From an uncultured Bacteroidales bacterium (GTDB taxonomy: Bacteria; Bacteroidota; Bacteroidia; Bacteroidales; UBA932), in assembly GCA_934667175.1 (NCBI GenBank), contig CAKULN010000013.1, positions 9,133 through 73,132 on the forward strand: 64,000 nt of DNA, in the 5' to 3' direction. The position numbers and the translations under genes are program-made. Positions 17,788-27,343 of this stretch are shown here, one piece after another. Below the pieces are notes generated by a model. That model had not been told where the DNA came from. It searched no databases and saw nothing but the letters and a program-made list of their open reading frames with translations. Position 1 is the stretch's first letter; the number at the start of each line of letters is the position of its first letter.

Positions 17788-18594
17788 TTAACTGTCAAGA
17801 AGATAAACCGTCAGATCATGCGTTTTGCGATCCTTCTCGGGAGGCAGGGTCATATAGTCCCCGAACTCCTGCGAAAGCCAGTCATCCCAGCGACGGAACG
17901 CCTTGAAGCGGCAACCTTCGAACTCCAGGTCGGCATATTCCTCAAGCATATTCCTTTCGAAGATTTCCCTCGTGCCGTTGTAGGTGACGGAGACGGCCCC
18001 GGCGAGGCGCGAGGTCCCGTAAGGATATTTCCGGACCTCGGCGTCAATCTTTTTCCACCAATATTCAGCACCTCTGGCATGCGCCTCAAGCTTTGAGAAC
18101 AACGGCTGATGGAAGTTGAGCAGGTCGAACCTTGTGCCGCAGATGTTGAGCCTATGCGACCAATGCGTCAATTGACGTTCCCTTCTTTTTTGAATTTCAA
18201 TATCTTCCGGCTTGCCATCCATCGGGAATATGTCGATGTTCAGACCGAAGTCATATTCAAAGCCTCTGCCTTGAAGGCTCTTCGTGCGGGTGTCCTCTAC
18301 CTTCGCGAAGAAATGAATGAAACGGTCGCCTTTCACCCCTTCCTTATGGCAAAGGCAGCGGTAACGGGAGTCTGGCTCCTTTCCGAACGTGGAAACAAAA
18401 CGCTCATAATCAGGCCTTGGCATCAGAAGGTCTATGTCATCGTCCCAAGGGATGAAGCCTTTGTGACGCACGGCCCCGAGTAGGGTTCCGTAGGCCATGG
18501 AGTACCGGATTCCCTCCTTGGCGCAGAAGGAATCCACTGCCTTGAGTATGTCAAGGAGATAAAGCTGGATCTCCCTGTGAGACAATTTTTGCAT
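17788..18594 (-). CDS. LicD-family phosphotransferase (first copy)
   Basis: LicD/fukutin-type enzyme of the nucleotidyltransferase fold that moves a phospho-alcohol (phosphocholine, ribitol-phosphate or similar) from a CDP donor to a glycan. Start at ATG 18594 (MQKLSHREIQLYLLDILKAV), 268 residues. Hallmarks: YSMAYGTLLGAVRHKGFIPW followed by DDDIDLLMPR (about residues 32-60), and a second acidic motif FGLNIDIFPMDG. The stop is 4 nt from the Stealth start. A second LicD lies 2.5 kb away in the divergent operon, with roughly the same architecture. Confidence 0.9.
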   Translation of the reverse strand: MQKLSHREIQLYLLDILKAVDSFCAKEGIRYSMAYGTLLGAVRHKGFIPWDDDIDLLMPRPDYERFVSTFGKEPDSRYRCLCHKEGVKGDRFIHFFAKVEDTRTKSLQGRGFEYDFGLNIDIFPMDGKPEDIEIQKRRERQLTHWSHRLNICGTRFDLLNFHQPLFSKLEAHARGAEYWWKKIDAEVRKYPYGTSRLAGAVSVTYNGTREIFERNMLEEYADLEFEGCRFKAFRRWDDWLSQEFGDYMTLPPEKDRKTHDLTVYLLDS

Positions 18595-18643
18595 AATACG
18601 TTCAAAATATAGCCCGATGTTCACAAATATAACTGATTTTTGT

Positions 18644-18651
18644 TAAATTTG
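18644..18651 (+). promoter_or_regulatory. Candidate -7 box for the aminotransferase operon
   Basis: TAAATTTG matches TAnnTTTG and lies 23 nt before the ATG at 18674, in the 79-nt divergent intergenic region. No TTTG is seen at the -33 position. Confidence 0.4.
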
Positions 18652-18673
18652 CGTAATCTGTAGCAAACCGAGT

Positions 18674-19726
18674 ATGCATTCTTATGTTTTTCCAGGCGAC
18701 CTGGACAAGGAAATAGCGGCGATCGGATCCCAGCCGATCCCCTACATGAGAACCGACGAGTTCTCTGAAATCAATCTCGAATCCGAAGGCATTCTTCTGG
18801 ATCTGATTCATTGCAAGGGAGGTAGAGCCATCATCTACACAGGTTCCGGGACCGGGGCGATGAGCGCGGTCGTGGAGAACTACGTCAGCACGAAGAGGAA
18901 AGCGATAGCGATAAACGGTGGCTCGTTCGGCAAGCGTTGGGTGTCTCTCTGTGAATATTACGGAGTTCCGGTTGTTGACTTCAAGGTTCCGTTCGCCAAG
19001 GACATCGATTATGACGAGTTGGAGCGGACAGTGAAGACCGAGCGTCCGGAAGTGTTCCTCTGCCAGCACCACGAGACCTCGACCGGCCAACTTTTCAACC
19101 TTGAGAAGATTTCCGGAATATGCCGCAGGCACAACGTCTCGCTTGTCGTCGATGTGATCAGCTCATTCCTCGCCGAGGAGTTGGACATGGACGCGCTCGG
19201 AATCGACATCTGCGTCACAAGCACGCAGAAAGGCCTCAACATTCCTCCGGGGCTGTCCATCCTGTTCATCAGCAATAGGTTGAATGGTTATGAATATGCC
19301 CACAGAGGTTACTACTGGGACTTCGAGGACAACCTGGGCAACCTCAAGAGAGGACAGACTCCGTTCAGTCCGGCGACCCTCATCTACCTCCAGCTCAACG
19401 CGAGGCTGAGGCAACTAAAAGAGCAGGGAGGAGAGGCCGGCAACATCTCCCAGGTTCGCCACAGGGCCGGAGTGTTCCGCGAGGAATGCCGGAAATACGG
19501 CTGGACAATGCCGGCGGAGAACCCGTCTTACGCCATCACCGCCATCCAGACCAAGGACACGACCGAGCGCAGGATATTCAGAGGCCTGATCGAGCGTTAC
19601 GGGACTTACATCATGCCGGGCTCAATTCCCGGATTCTACAGGATCTCCCACATGGGACTCCAGACCGATGAGGAGCTCCGCACTCTCGCAGAACGCATCC
19701 ATTTGATCGAATCCGAAATCGTTTGA
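18674..19726 (+). CDS. Class V PLP-dependent aminotransferase
   Basis: A 350-residue fold-type I aminotransferase of the serine-glyoxylate/2-aminoethylphosphonate transaminase group. Visible features: YTGSGTGAM for phosphate binding (about residues 55-63), CQHHETSTGQL, the conserved aspartate in SLVVDVISSF, and the lysine that binds PLP in CVTSTQKGLNIPPG. The substrate is unknown. Its stop overlaps the next gene by one base (TGATG), and the next gene makes a CDP-activated compound. The product is therefore likely an amino-alcohol or amino-sugar precursor for LicD transfer. This is inference from context only. Confidence 0.85.
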   Translation: MHSYVFPGDLDKEIAAIGSQPIPYMRTDEFSEINLESEGILLDLIHCKGGRAIIYTGSGTGAMSAVVENYVSTKRKAIAINGGSFGKRWVSLCEYYGVPVVDFKVPFAKDIDYDELERTVKTERPEVFLCQHHETSTGQLFNLEKISGICRRHNVSLVVDVISSFLAEELDMDALGIDICVTSTQKGLNIPPGLSILFISNRLNGYEYAHRGYYWDFEDNLGNLKRGQTPFSPATLIYLQLNARLRQLKEQGGEAGNISQVRHRAGVFREECRKYGWTMPAENPSYAITAIQTKDTTERRIFRGLIERYGTYIMPGSIPGFYRISHMGLQTDEELRTLAERIHLIESEIV

Positions 19727-21069
19727 TGAAAAAGGTTATCACTTACGGGACTTTCGATGTCCTGCATCAAGGGCACATCAATCTGCTCCGCCGTGCGAAG
19801 GAACTCGGCGACTGGCTTATCGTAGGCGTGACGACCGACAACTTCGACCTTGAGCGCGGAAAGATGAACACGAGGGACAGCGTGATGAAGCGTGTACAGG
19901 CCGTAAAGGAGACAGGTTATGCTGACGAGGTGATCATTGAGGAGTACAAAGGTCAGAAGATCGATGACATCCAAAAGTACAACGTGGATGTCTTCGCGAT
20001 AGGGTCAGACTGGGAAGGTTACTTCGACTACCTCAAGGAGTTTTGCGAGGTGGTCTACCTGCCACGCACCCAAGGGATCTCCAGCACGATGCTCAGAGAG
20101 GAGCAGATTTCCGTCAAGATAGGAATGATCGGCACGGGAAGCATAGCGGGAAGATTCGTCCCGGAGGCCAAGTATGTCAGCGGCAACACGATCAGCGTGG
20201 TCTACAATCCTGACCACGAGGAATGCGAGGCGTTCCGAGCGGCCAATGGCATACCGCTGGCGGCGCGGACCCTTGACGAGTTGATGGCGAACTGCGACGC
20301 GGTCTATGTCGCGTCACCTCACTACACTCATTTTGAATATGCAAGGGCGGCTCTCATTGCAGGAAAACACGTACTGTGCGAGACCCCTTTCGTCCTGCAC
20401 CTCGCTGAGGCCGAGGAGCTGTTCTCCATCGCCGAGGCCAATGGAAAGACCCTGATGGTGGCGCACAAGACCGCCTATTGCCCGGCTTTCCGCCACCTGT
20501 TCTCAATGCTGAAATCCGGCGTGATCGGAAAGATCGTGGACATCAACGCATCGGTCACGACCCTCACCAACGAGAAGTCCTCCAAACTGGACCATTCAAG
20601 ATTCGGAGGCAGCATGAACGAGAACGCATGCTTCCCTCTCCTTCCGATCATCAAACTGCTCGGGCGTGACGTGCGGAACGTGAACTTCTATTCCATAATG
20701 AAGAACGATGTGGACATGTACACCAAGGCCGTGTTCCGTTACGACAGCGCCACCGCCTCTTTCCAAGTCGGACTTGGGGCCAAGACCGAAGGGAACATGG
20801 TCATCTCAGGGACCAAGGGCTACATCTATGTCCCGGCCCCGTGGTGGAAGACGGACTATTTCGAGCAAAGGTTCGAGGATCAGAACCAGAACAGAAAGTG
20901 TTTCTACCCGTTCATGGGCGAAGGGCTAAGGTATGAGATCCGGGAATTCATCTCACACATACTCAATCCTGAGCAACGTCTCTACCTTTTGTCCAAAGAG
21001 GAAATCCTGAAGATGACCCAGATCCAGGAGGACTACATCAACGGGAAGAATGTCTACAAATTAAGCTAA
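19726..21069 (+). CDS. Cytidylyltransferase-Gfo/Idh/MocA oxidoreductase fusion
   Basis: Two enzymes in one 447-residue chain. Residues about 1-130 are a TagD/GCT-type cytidylyltransferase (GTFDVLHQGHINLLRRAKEL with the HxGH motif, and RTQGISSTMLRE, the RTxGIST signature), which activates a phospho-alcohol with CTP. Residues about 136-447 are an NAD(P)-dependent Gfo/Idh/MocA oxidoreductase with nucleotide-binding IGMIGTGSIAGRF and CETPFVLHLAEAEEL. The start is ATG 19726, overlapping the aminotransferase stop. Both parts look intact, so this is a real fusion rather than a frameshift. The likely role is to make the CDP-linked donor used by the LicD gene 7 nt downstream. Confidence 0.88.
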   Translation: MKKVITYGTFDVLHQGHINLLRRAKELGDWLIVGVTTDNFDLERGKMNTRDSVMKRVQAVKETGYADEVIIEEYKGQKIDDIQKYNVDVFAIGSDWEGYFDYLKEFCEVVYLPRTQGISSTMLREEQISVKIGMIGTGSIAGRFVPEAKYVSGNTISVVYNPDHEECEAFRAANGIPLAARTLDELMANCDAVYVASPHYTHFEYARAALIAGKHVLCETPFVLHLAEAEELFSIAEANGKTLMVAHKTAYCPAFRHLFSMLKSGVIGKIVDINASVTTLTNEKSSKLDHSRFGGSMNENACFPLLPIIKLLGRDVRNVNFYSIMKNDVDMYTKAVFRYDSATASFQVGLGAKTEGNMVISGTKGYIYVPAPWWKTDYFEQRFEDQNQNRKCFYPFMGEGLRYEIREFISHILNPEQRLYLLSKEEILKMTQIQEDYINGKNVYKLS

Positions 21070-21076
21070 AACAACT

Positions 21077-21904
21077 ATGAGGCGCCTCACACTCAAAGAA
21101 CTCCAACACTTCAGCCTTGAGATACTCAAGGACGTGGCCGGATTCTGCGAAAGTAACGGGATAAGATATTCATTGGGATACGGCACTCTGCTTGGGGCGG
21201 TCCGGCATAAAGGATTCATCCCGTGGGATGATGATGTCGACATCCTGATGCCAAGGGAGGATTACGAAAGGTTCAGGGCCACCTACCATTCGGACAGATA
21301 TTCATTCATTGACAGCCGCAACACTCCTGATTGCTACATCGCTTTCGGCAGGGTCTGCGAAACGGAAAAGACTCTTGCGTCCAGCTGTATTCCATGGGTA
21401 AGACAAGATGTAGGGGTCTGGATTGACATATTCCCGATTGACAGGGTTCCGGATGACAAGGAGACATTCGACAGGATCTATGACGCCCTGCTTCTCCTCA
21501 TGAAATTCAATGTAGGGATACGCAGGGTGCACACAATCTCATCATCCAGGTTCTCCATAAGGAAAAGGCTTAAAATCTGGACGTTGAAAAGGACGCATCC
21601 TCGCCTTATCAGGCGCGACCCGGCGGACATTGTCAAGGACATGAACACGCTCATCTCCCTGGTTTCCCCGAAGGAGAGCCGGCATTGGTCGCAGCTCACA
21701 TGCCCTGAGCTTGGCGCTAACGAGTTCTTTGAGGAAGATGAGATCAATGAATATGTCCGCCTGAAATTTGAAGACAGTGAGTTCTTTGTATGGAAAGGCT
21801 ATGACAAGATTCTGAGGGACTCCTATGGCGATTTCATGCAGCTTCCGCCGAAGAACAAGCGCAAGCCTCTTCAGGACTATATCACGTTCTATTGGAAGGG
21901 CTGA
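21077..21904 (+). CDS. LicD-family phosphotransferase (second copy)
   Basis: A 275-residue LicD protein, last gene of the aminotransferase-cytidylyltransferase operon (7-nt gap). It carries the LicD core YSLGYGTLLGAVRHKGFIPW followed by DDDVDILMPR, and the second motif VGVWIDIFPIDRVPDD. Being coupled to the CDP-donor gene, it is the best candidate for transferring that donor's head group to a glycan. It has the same motif order as the LicD copy at 17788-18594 but is clearly diverged from it in the second half. Confidence 0.9.
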   Translation: MRRLTLKELQHFSLEILKDVAGFCESNGIRYSLGYGTLLGAVRHKGFIPWDDDVDILMPREDYERFRATYHSDRYSFIDSRNTPDCYIAFGRVCETEKTLASSCIPWVRQDVGVWIDIFPIDRVPDDKETFDRIYDALLLLMKFNVGIRRVHTISSSRFSIRKRLKIWTLKRTHPRLIRRDPADIVKDMNTLISLVSPKESRHWSQLTCPELGANEFFEEDEINEYVRLKFEDSEFFVWKGYDKILRDSYGDFMQLPPKNKRKPLQDYITFYWKG

Positions 21905-21935
21905 TCCGGTCACTTCGACAGGCTCAGTGACCGGA
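21905..21935. repeat. Palindromic dispersed repeat copy
   Basis: TCCGGTCACTT and its complement flank CGACAGGCTC; the core is GGTCACTTCGACAGGCTCAG. It is one of several copies of the same family in intergenic regions of this window. Confidence 0.85.
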
Positions 21936-21974
21936 AAGAATAAGCGAAAAGAATATCACTGATTCTTTCCACCC

Positions 21975-22049
21975 AAGGTCAGGGGAAAATCAAATGTCAA
22001 ATTTTGGTCACGTGCAAAATTTGGCATTTGCCTTTTTCCCCCTGACCTT
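21975..22049. terminator. Long imperfect hairpin between convergent licD and uvrA
   Basis: Arms of about 32-35 bp (AAGGTCAGGGGAAAATCAAA on the left; the right arm is its near-complement ending CCCCCTGACCTT) enclose GTCACGTG. It sits exactly between convergent genes and most likely ends transcription from both sides. Confidence 0.7.
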
Positions 22050-22062
22050 AATAGCAGAAGTC

Positions 22063-24927
22063 TTACCTACGAAGGTACTTAGCCGTCCAAGATTGTCCGT
22101 TCTTGATCATATCCTCCGGAGTGCCGGCGAAGACAACCTCGCCGCCGTTGTCACCGGCCTCGGGACCGAGATCAATGACCCAGTCCGCGGCCTTGATGAC
22201 ATCCAGGTTGTGTTCCACAACAATCACCGTGTGACCGCTGCGGATCAGGAAATCGAAGGCTTTCAGCAGTTTCTCCACGTCGTAGAAATGCAGTCCGGTC
22301 GTCGGCTCGTCGAACAGAAACATAATCTTTTTTCGCACATTGTCGGGATCGTCCTCGTTCTTGGACAGAAACCAGGCCAGTTTGATCCTCTGGCTCTCGC
22401 CGCCGGAAAGTGTCGACGAGCTCTGTCCGAGCTTGATGTAGGACAGCCCCACATCGACAAGCGGCTGGAGTTTCCTCGCGATCTGCCTTGAGAGTTCCTC
22501 CGGCTGAGAGCCGAAGAACGAGATCGCCTCCTCGACGCTCATGTTGAGGATGTCGTCGATGTTCCTGCCCTTGAACCGGACCTCAAGGATGTCCGGCTTG
22601 AAACGCTTGCCGCCGCACGTCTCGCAGACCATTGTCACGTCGGCCATGAACTGCATCGGGATGCGCACGAATCCGTCGCCTTGACATTCCGGGCATCGCC
22701 CGCCGTCCTGGTTGAACGAAAAGAAAGACGGAGTGTAGCCGTTGATCTTGGCGTACTGCTGATCGGCAAGGAGTTTGCGGATGTCATCGTAGACCTTGAG
22801 ATAGGTCACGGCGTTGGACCGGGAACTCTTCCCTATCGGGTTCTGGTCGACATATTCAACATTCTTGATGCGGTCGGTGTTGCCGGAGATTTTTCGGAAT
22901 ATTCCCGGAAGGTCGCCGGTCTGGTTGATCATGCGGTATAGCGCCGGGTAGAGGATGTCCCCGACGAGAGAGGACTTTCCGCTGCCGCTGACTCCGGAGA
23001 CTACGGTAAGCACACCCAGCGGGAACTTCACGTCTATATTCTTAAGATTGTGCTCCTGAGCGCCTTCCACTGTGATTGAATATGTCCACGGATGCTTTTC
23101 CCTGACGTAGCGGGTGCGTCTGCCGGTCAGATACTGGAGCGTCAGGGAATTGTCCATGACCTTGGCCGGAATGTTGTCCCCGATCTTTCCTTGGAATACT
23201 ATCCGTCCTCCGTTCACTCCGGCGTACGGTCCCATGTCGATCAGTACATCGGCCGCGCGGATGATTTCCTCGTCGTGCTCCACCACGACAAGGGTGTTGC
23301 CGATATCGCGCAGTTTCCTAAGGACTCCGATAAGCCGCTCGGTGTCACGCGGATGCAGACCGATACTCGGCTCGTCCAGAATGTACATTGAACCGACCAG
23401 CGAGCTGCCCAAAGCCGTCACCAGATTGATTCTCTGGCTTTCTCCTCCGGAAAGGGTGTTGCAGGCACGGCTCAAGGTTAAGTACGCCAGACCGACATCC
23501 TTTATGTATCGCAGACGTGACACAATCTCCTCGACTGCCTTACGGACGATGGATGTCTCATATTCGGTCAACTTCAAGCGCGAGAAGAAGTCCAACAGCT
23601 CATCAATGTTCATGTCAAGCAGTTCCGCTATCGTCTTACCGCCGACTTTCACGTACAACGCCTCCGGACGCAGTCTCGTGCCGTGGCAGGCGTGGCAGGT
23701 GGTACGGCCAGAGAAACGGCTGAGCATATACTTGTACTGGATCTTGTACCTTTGGGACTCAACCCACTTGAAGAACTCGTTGATGCCGACAAGCGAATCG
23801 TCGTCACCCTCAACGCTGTGTGTGTCCCAGATGATGTCCTTTACTTTTTGCGAGAGGTTGCAGTACGGCTCGAAAATCGGAATCCCGTAACGTGGAGCGA
23901 CCTTGATGAGATGATCCCTGAACCAGCCCATCGACTCCCCCTTCCAACAGGCGATGGCCCCGTCATATATGCTTTTAGTCTTGTCCGGAATAACCAGATC
24001 CTCACTCACACCGATAATCTTTCCAAGGCCTCCGCAGACAGGGCACGCGCCAAGAGGGCTGTTGAACGAGAAAAGATATTCATCAGGCTGGCGGAATGTA
24101 ATGCCGTCCAGTTCGAAGCGGTTGGAATATTCCTCCACAGAATTGTCCTTGCGGAGGATGAGCTTGCCCTCGCCCACCCTGAACGCCGTGTCGATCGAGG
24201 AACGAAGCCTCGTCTGCAGGTCCTCCCAATCATTCTGCGGCCACGGAGTTCCGTCTTCCGAATATGGCAGACACTCCTTAAAAGCCGGAAGTTTGAGACG
24301 GTCGATCAGCAAATCAAGACGCTCGGGGTACTCCCCTTTGTCGGCCATCCTCATGACGTCTTCGATCCTGATGATCCCGTCTTCGCCGAAGAATCGGGAA
24401 TATCCCTCCTCCTTGAGACGAAGCATCAGTTCGACCTTGTCCTCCCTGCCTGACCAGTTCAGGTCAGCGAGAATATACACCGCCCTGGAATCGCCACTTA
24501 AAATACTGGCCATCACATCGTTGACGCTGTGGCATTTGATCTCCTTGCCGCTGACAGGGGAATATGTCCGTCCGATTCTCGCGAAGATAATGCGGAGATA
24601 ATCGTAGATTTCGGTTGTCGTGGCCACGGTCGAGCGAGGATTCTTGACGTTGACCTTCTGCTCTATGGCGATTGCCGGCGGAATGCCCTCGATAGACTCC
24701 ACATCAGGTTTGCTCATTCTCCCCAGAAACTGGCGGGCATAAGAGGACAGGCTTTCAGCGAAACGTCTCTGTCCTTCGGCAAAAAGCGTGTCAAAAGCCA
24801 GCGAAGACTTTCCCGACCCTGAAATGCCGGTCATCACCACCAGTTTGTTTCTGGGAATCTCAACCGTGATGTCCTTAAGGTTGTTGACCTTGGCCCCTTT
24901 GATGACTATCTTTCCGTCTTCTGTCAT
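22063..24927 (-). CDS. uvrA: UvrA, excinuclease ABC damage-recognition subunit
   Basis: Dimeric ABC-type ATPase that finds bulky DNA lesions and loads UvrB. The 954 residues are family length. First Walker [10 protein letters not shown] at about 34-42, followed by [20 protein letters not shown]. Zinc modules CPVCGGLG and CHACHGTRL lie in the first half, and CPECQGDGF with CETCGGKRF in the second. Second Walker [10 protein letters not shown] near 645; signatures LSGGESQRI occur twice. It is complete, with no visible truncation, and stands alone; a -7-like box is 22 nt upstream. Confidence 0.98.
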   Translation of the reverse strand: MTEDGKIVIKGAKVNNLKDITVEIPRNKLVVMTGISGSGKSSLAFDTLFAEGQRRFAESLSSYARQFLGRMSKPDVESIEGIPPAIAIEQKVNVKNPRSTVATTTEIYDYLRIIFARIGRTYSPVSGKEIKCHSVNDVMASILSGDSRAVYILADLNWSGREDKVELMLRLKEEGYSRFFGEDGIIRIEDVMRMADKGEYPERLDLLIDRLKLPAFKECLPYSEDGTPWPQNDWEDLQTRLRSSIDTAFRVGEGKLILRKDNSVEEYSNRFELDGITFRQPDEYLFSFNSPLGACPVCGGLGKIIGVSEDLVIPDKTKSIYDGAIACWKGESMGWFRDHLIKVAPRYGIPIFEPYCNLSQKVKDIIWDTHSVEGDDDSLVGINEFFKWVESQRYKIQYKYMLSRFSGRTTCHACHGTRLRPEALYVKVGGKTIAELLDMNIDELLDFFSRLKLTEYETSIVRKAVEEIVSRLRYIKDVGLAYLTLSRACNTLSGGESQRINLVTALGSSLVGSMYILDEPSIGLHPRDTERLIGVLRKLRDIGNTLVVVEHDEEIIRAADVLIDMGPYAGVNGGRIVFQGKIGDNIPAKVMDNSLTLQYLTGRRTRYVREKHPWTYSITVEGAQEHNLKNIDVKFPLGVLTVVSGVSGSGKSSLVGDILYPALYRMINQTGDLPGIFRKISGNTDRIKNVEYVDQNPIGKSSRSNAVTYLKVYDDIRKLLADQQYAKINGYTPSFFSFNQDGGRCPECQGDGFVRIPMQFMADVTMVCETCGGKRFKPDILEVRFKGRNIDDILNMSVEEAISFFGSQPEELSRQIARKLQPLVDVGLSYIKLGQSSSTLSGGESQRIKLAWFLSKNEDDPDNVRKKIMFLFDEPTTGLHFYDVEKLLKAFDFLIRSGHTVIVVEHNLDVIKAADWVIDLGPEAGDNGGEVVFAGTPEDMIKNGQSWTAKYLRR

Positions 24928-24948
24928 AGTTCAGCGATTTGCGAATAG

Positions 24949-24956
24949 CAAATTTA
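24949..24956 (-). promoter_or_regulatory. Candidate -7 box for uvrA
   Basis: The minus strand reads TAAATTTG, 21 nt before the uvrA ATG. There is no convincing -33 TTTG at the expected distance. Confidence 0.4.
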
Positions 24957-25016
24957 CGAATATTTCCCGGCTTGTGCCGAAAAATGACATTGTTTTCGCG
25001 TCGCTCCGACGGATTC

Positions 25017-25219
25017 GGTCACTTCGGCAAGCTCAGTGACCAAAGCGCATACTTTTGGACTTTTCAGGTCGCTGAGCTTGCCGAAGCGTCCAGATTTCCC
25101 TTTCAGGTCGCTGAGCCTGCCGAAGCGTCCAGATTTCCCTTTCAGGTCGCTGAGCCTGCCGAAGCGCCGAACTTGACCTAGAACTTTGCGTCCCGGTCAC
25201 TTCGGCAAGCTCAGTGACC
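25017..25219. repeat. Cluster of dispersed palindromic repeats with a 39-bp tandem array
   Basis: Two full palindromes (GGTCACTTCGGCAAGCTCAG, each ending in TGACC) at 25017-25041 and 25195-25219 bracket three tandem 39-bp units starting at 25062, 25101 and 25140. The third is cut short before its TCCAGATTTCCC tail. Each unit contains GGTCGCTGAGC[C/T]TGCCGAAGCG. It lies between uvrA and tRNA-Asp. Confidence 0.9.
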
Positions 25220-25283
25220 GGGCCGACAGGGCCGACGCAGATATAGACAAAAAAAAGTCCTGAAGAAATCTCCAGGACTTTTG

Positions 25284-25358
25284 CGGTGCGGAAGGGGCTC
25301 GAACCCTCGACCTCCGGCGTGACAGGCCGGCGTTCTAACCAAGCTGAACTACCGCACC
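25284..25358 (-). tRNA. tRNA-Asp(GTC)
   Basis: A 75-nt cloverleaf on the minus strand. The acceptor GGTGCGG pairs with CCGCACC, the anticodon stem CCGGC/GCCGG encloses loop CTGTCAC with anticodon GTC, and the T-loop is GTTCGAG. The discriminator is G, as required for Asp. No CCA is encoded. Confidence 0.93.
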
Positions 25359-25442
25359 TTGCGATTTTGCATCCGTCGTTTCTGGTTGTTTCCCTGAATG
25401 CGGATGCAAAGATAGGCATTTTTATTTAACCTGCAAACTTTT

Positions 25443-25880
25443 TTACTTAATTTCTATGATTTTTTTGGCCTGAGGCACTTCCTGCTTCAGTTGCTTAGGG
25501 ATGTTGACCTTGAGCACGCCATTGACAACGGAAGCGCTAATCTTCTCTTTCTCAACGTCGTCAGGCAAAACCATCGTCTGCTGAAACTTTGAATATGAGA
25601 ACTCACGCCTCAGATAGTGACCGTGCTTCTTTTCTTCATTGTTCTCCTCTTTCTTCTCCATGTTGATGACAAGATCACCATTGTCGTCAAGGCTAACCTT
25701 GAAATCATCCTTGGTCATGCCCGGAGCGGCGAGCTCGATGTCATAGCTCTTCTCGTTTTCTAATACGTTGATCGCCGGAGCGGTCGCATTGGTCCTGACC
25801 ATCCAATCATTATCAAAGAAATCGTTGAAAATGTTTGGTAACCAATTCTGGTTGTTGTACTTTTTTGATACTGGTAACAT
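25443..25880 (-). CDS. Hsp20/alpha-crystallin small heat-shock protein
   Basis: ATP-independent holdase that binds unfolding proteins in the cytoplasm. The 145 residues have a short N-terminal arm (MLPVSKKYNNQNWLPNIFND) and the alpha-crystallin domain (about 35-130) with AAPGMTKDDFKVSLDDNGDLVI. They end in GVLKVNIPKQ and an EIK tail. The GVLKV element is the family signature. AGGAGA precedes the ATG by about 7 nt. No neighbour is obviously related in function. Confidence 0.95.
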   Translation of the reverse strand: MLPVSKKYNNQNWLPNIFNDFFDNDWMVRTNATAPAINVLENEKSYDIELAAPGMTKDDFKVSLDDNGDLVINMEKKEENNEEKKHGHYLRREFSYSKFQQTMVLPDDVEKEKISASVVNGVLKVNIPKQLKQEVPQAKKIIEIK

Positions 25881-25986
25881 AATTAAATCTCCTATTTTTG
25901 TTTTTACTTATCTTTATTATTCCGCCCGCTCTTTCAAGCGGACATCAGTACATTTATCAATCGGCGTGCCGATGCCAGAATAGTAT

Positions 25987-26036
25987 CAAAAGGGCGACAA
26001 ATTGTCACATTGTCGTGACAAAATGTCGCCCTTTGC
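25987..26036 (-). terminator. Hairpin terminator downstream of sdaA
   Basis: AGGGCGACAAATTGTCA and TGACAAAATGTCGCCCT form a 17-bp stem with one mismatch. In the direction of sdaA transcription (minus strand) the stem is followed by TTTTG. It separates sdaA from hsp20. Confidence 0.7.
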
Positions 26037-26071
26037 TGTCATTATGTCGAATCGTTACTAAATCAGCAAGT

Positions 26072-27292
26072 CTAAAACATCTTCCTGAACTCCTTGAAGT
26101 CCTTGGCAAGGCCACCGGCACTGGTCTCTTTGTAGAGGGAAGGCAGATCCTTTCCGGTCTGCTTCATCACCTCGACCACATGATCGAAAGAGACCCGATG
26201 CTTGCCATCGGAGAAAGCTGCGTAAAGATTCGAGTCCAGGGCCCTGGTGGCGGCGAAAGCGTTTCTCTCGATGCAAGGGATCTGGACAAGGCCGCAGATC
26301 GGGTCGCAGGTCATGCCGAGGTGGTGCTCCAACCCCATCTCGGCGGCATATTCAATCTGAGAAGGACTTCCTCCAAAAAGCTGGCATGCGGCGGCGGAGG
26401 CCATGGCGCAGGCCACACCGACCTCTCCTTGACAGCCAACCTCCGCCCCGGAGATGGACGCGTTCTGCTTGACGACATTTCCGAATATGCCTGCGGTAGC
26501 TAAAGCATGGAGCACACGGATGTCCTTGAAATCATGCCCTTTGGCCAGATGGTACAAGACTCCTGGCATGACTCCGCTTGAGCCGCAGGTCGGGGCAGTC
26601 ACGATGACTCCTCCGGACGCGTTCTCCTCACTCACGGCAAGGGCATAGGCATAGACAAGCCCACGGGTCTGGAGGGTCTGCTTGTAACCGGTCGCCTTGA
26701 CATAATATGTGGGAGCCTTCCTTGGAAGGTTCAACGGACCGGGGAGCACCCCCTCGTGGTCAATGCCTCGTTCCACTGATGCCTTCATGGCCATCCAGAC
26801 CTCCTGAAGATAATCCCAGATCTCAGGACCCTCGCAGAGGTCGACATATTCCCAATAGCTGCGTCCCTTGTCCTCGCACCATTTCTGGATCTCGGCAAGA
26901 TGGTTCATCTCATAGACATCAGGACTTGAGAAGCGGTCATTAGGCTGCCCTTCCGAAAGGGCGCCTCCGCCCACGCTGTAGACGGTCCACTCATCGGTCT
27001 GATGCCCGTCAGAGTCAAAAGACTTGAAGCACATCCCGTTGGGGTGAAACGGGAGGAACACCTCCGGTTTCCAGACGAGGTGCACAGGAGCTATACGAGC
27101 CATCGCCTCGATGATCGCCACATCCGTCATGTGTCCTTTGCCCGTGGCCGCAAGGCTGCCATAGAGAGTCACCTCAAAAGAGGCGGCTCCGAAATGGCGC
27201 TCCGCAAACATCATGGCCGCTTTGTTGGGTCCCATCGTGTGGCTGCTGGACGGGCCCTTGCCTATTCTGTAAAGTTCTTTGAGAGATTTCAT
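26072..27292 (-). CDS. sdaA: L-serine ammonia-lyase, iron-sulfur, single-chain
   Basis: Converts L-serine to pyruvate and ammonia with a 4Fe-4S cluster. The 406-residue single polypeptide joins the beta part (KELYRIGKGPSSSHTMGPNK at the N-terminus) and the alpha part (GGVIVTAPTCGSSGVMPGVLY, then GLEHHLGMTCDPICGLVQIP with the cluster-binding cysteines). It is complete. The gene runs toward the hairpin at 25987-26036; the exported peptidase gene upstream ends 51 nt before its start. Confidence 0.95.
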   Translation of the reverse strand: MKSLKELYRIGKGPSSSHTMGPNKAAMMFAERHFGAASFEVTLYGSLAATGKGHMTDVAIIEAMARIAPVHLVWKPEVFLPFHPNGMCFKSFDSDGHQTDEWTVYSVGGGALSEGQPNDRFSSPDVYEMNHLAEIQKWCEDKGRSYWEYVDLCEGPEIWDYLQEVWMAMKASVERGIDHEGVLPGPLNLPRKAPTYYVKATGYKQTLQTRGLVYAYALAVSEENASGGVIVTAPTCGSSGVMPGVLYHLAKGHDFKDIRVLHALATAGIFGNVVKQNASISGAEVGCQGEVGVACAMASAAACQLFGGSPSQIEYAAEMGLEHHLGMTCDPICGLVQIPCIERNAFAATRALDSNLYAAFSDGKHRVSFDHVVEVMKQTGKDLPSLYKETSAGGLAKDFKEFRKMF

Positions 27293-27343
27293 AATTTTCG
27301 TTCGTTTATATACAACTATAGACCTGGGCGGAAGCGGAAGTGC

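Noticed and set aside
18674..21904. 2-aminoethylphosphonate biosynthesis and transfer (PhnW/PntC-type) reading of the aminotransferase-cytidylyltransferase pair
   Set aside because: No PEP mutase or phosphonopyruvate decarboxylase is present, and the cytidylyltransferase has TagD-type motifs, so the phosphonate reading is not supported.
25062..25170. Possible CRISPR array (39-bp periodic units)
   Set aside because: The units are identical tandem copies without distinct spacers, belong to the dispersed palindromic family, and no cas gene is near.
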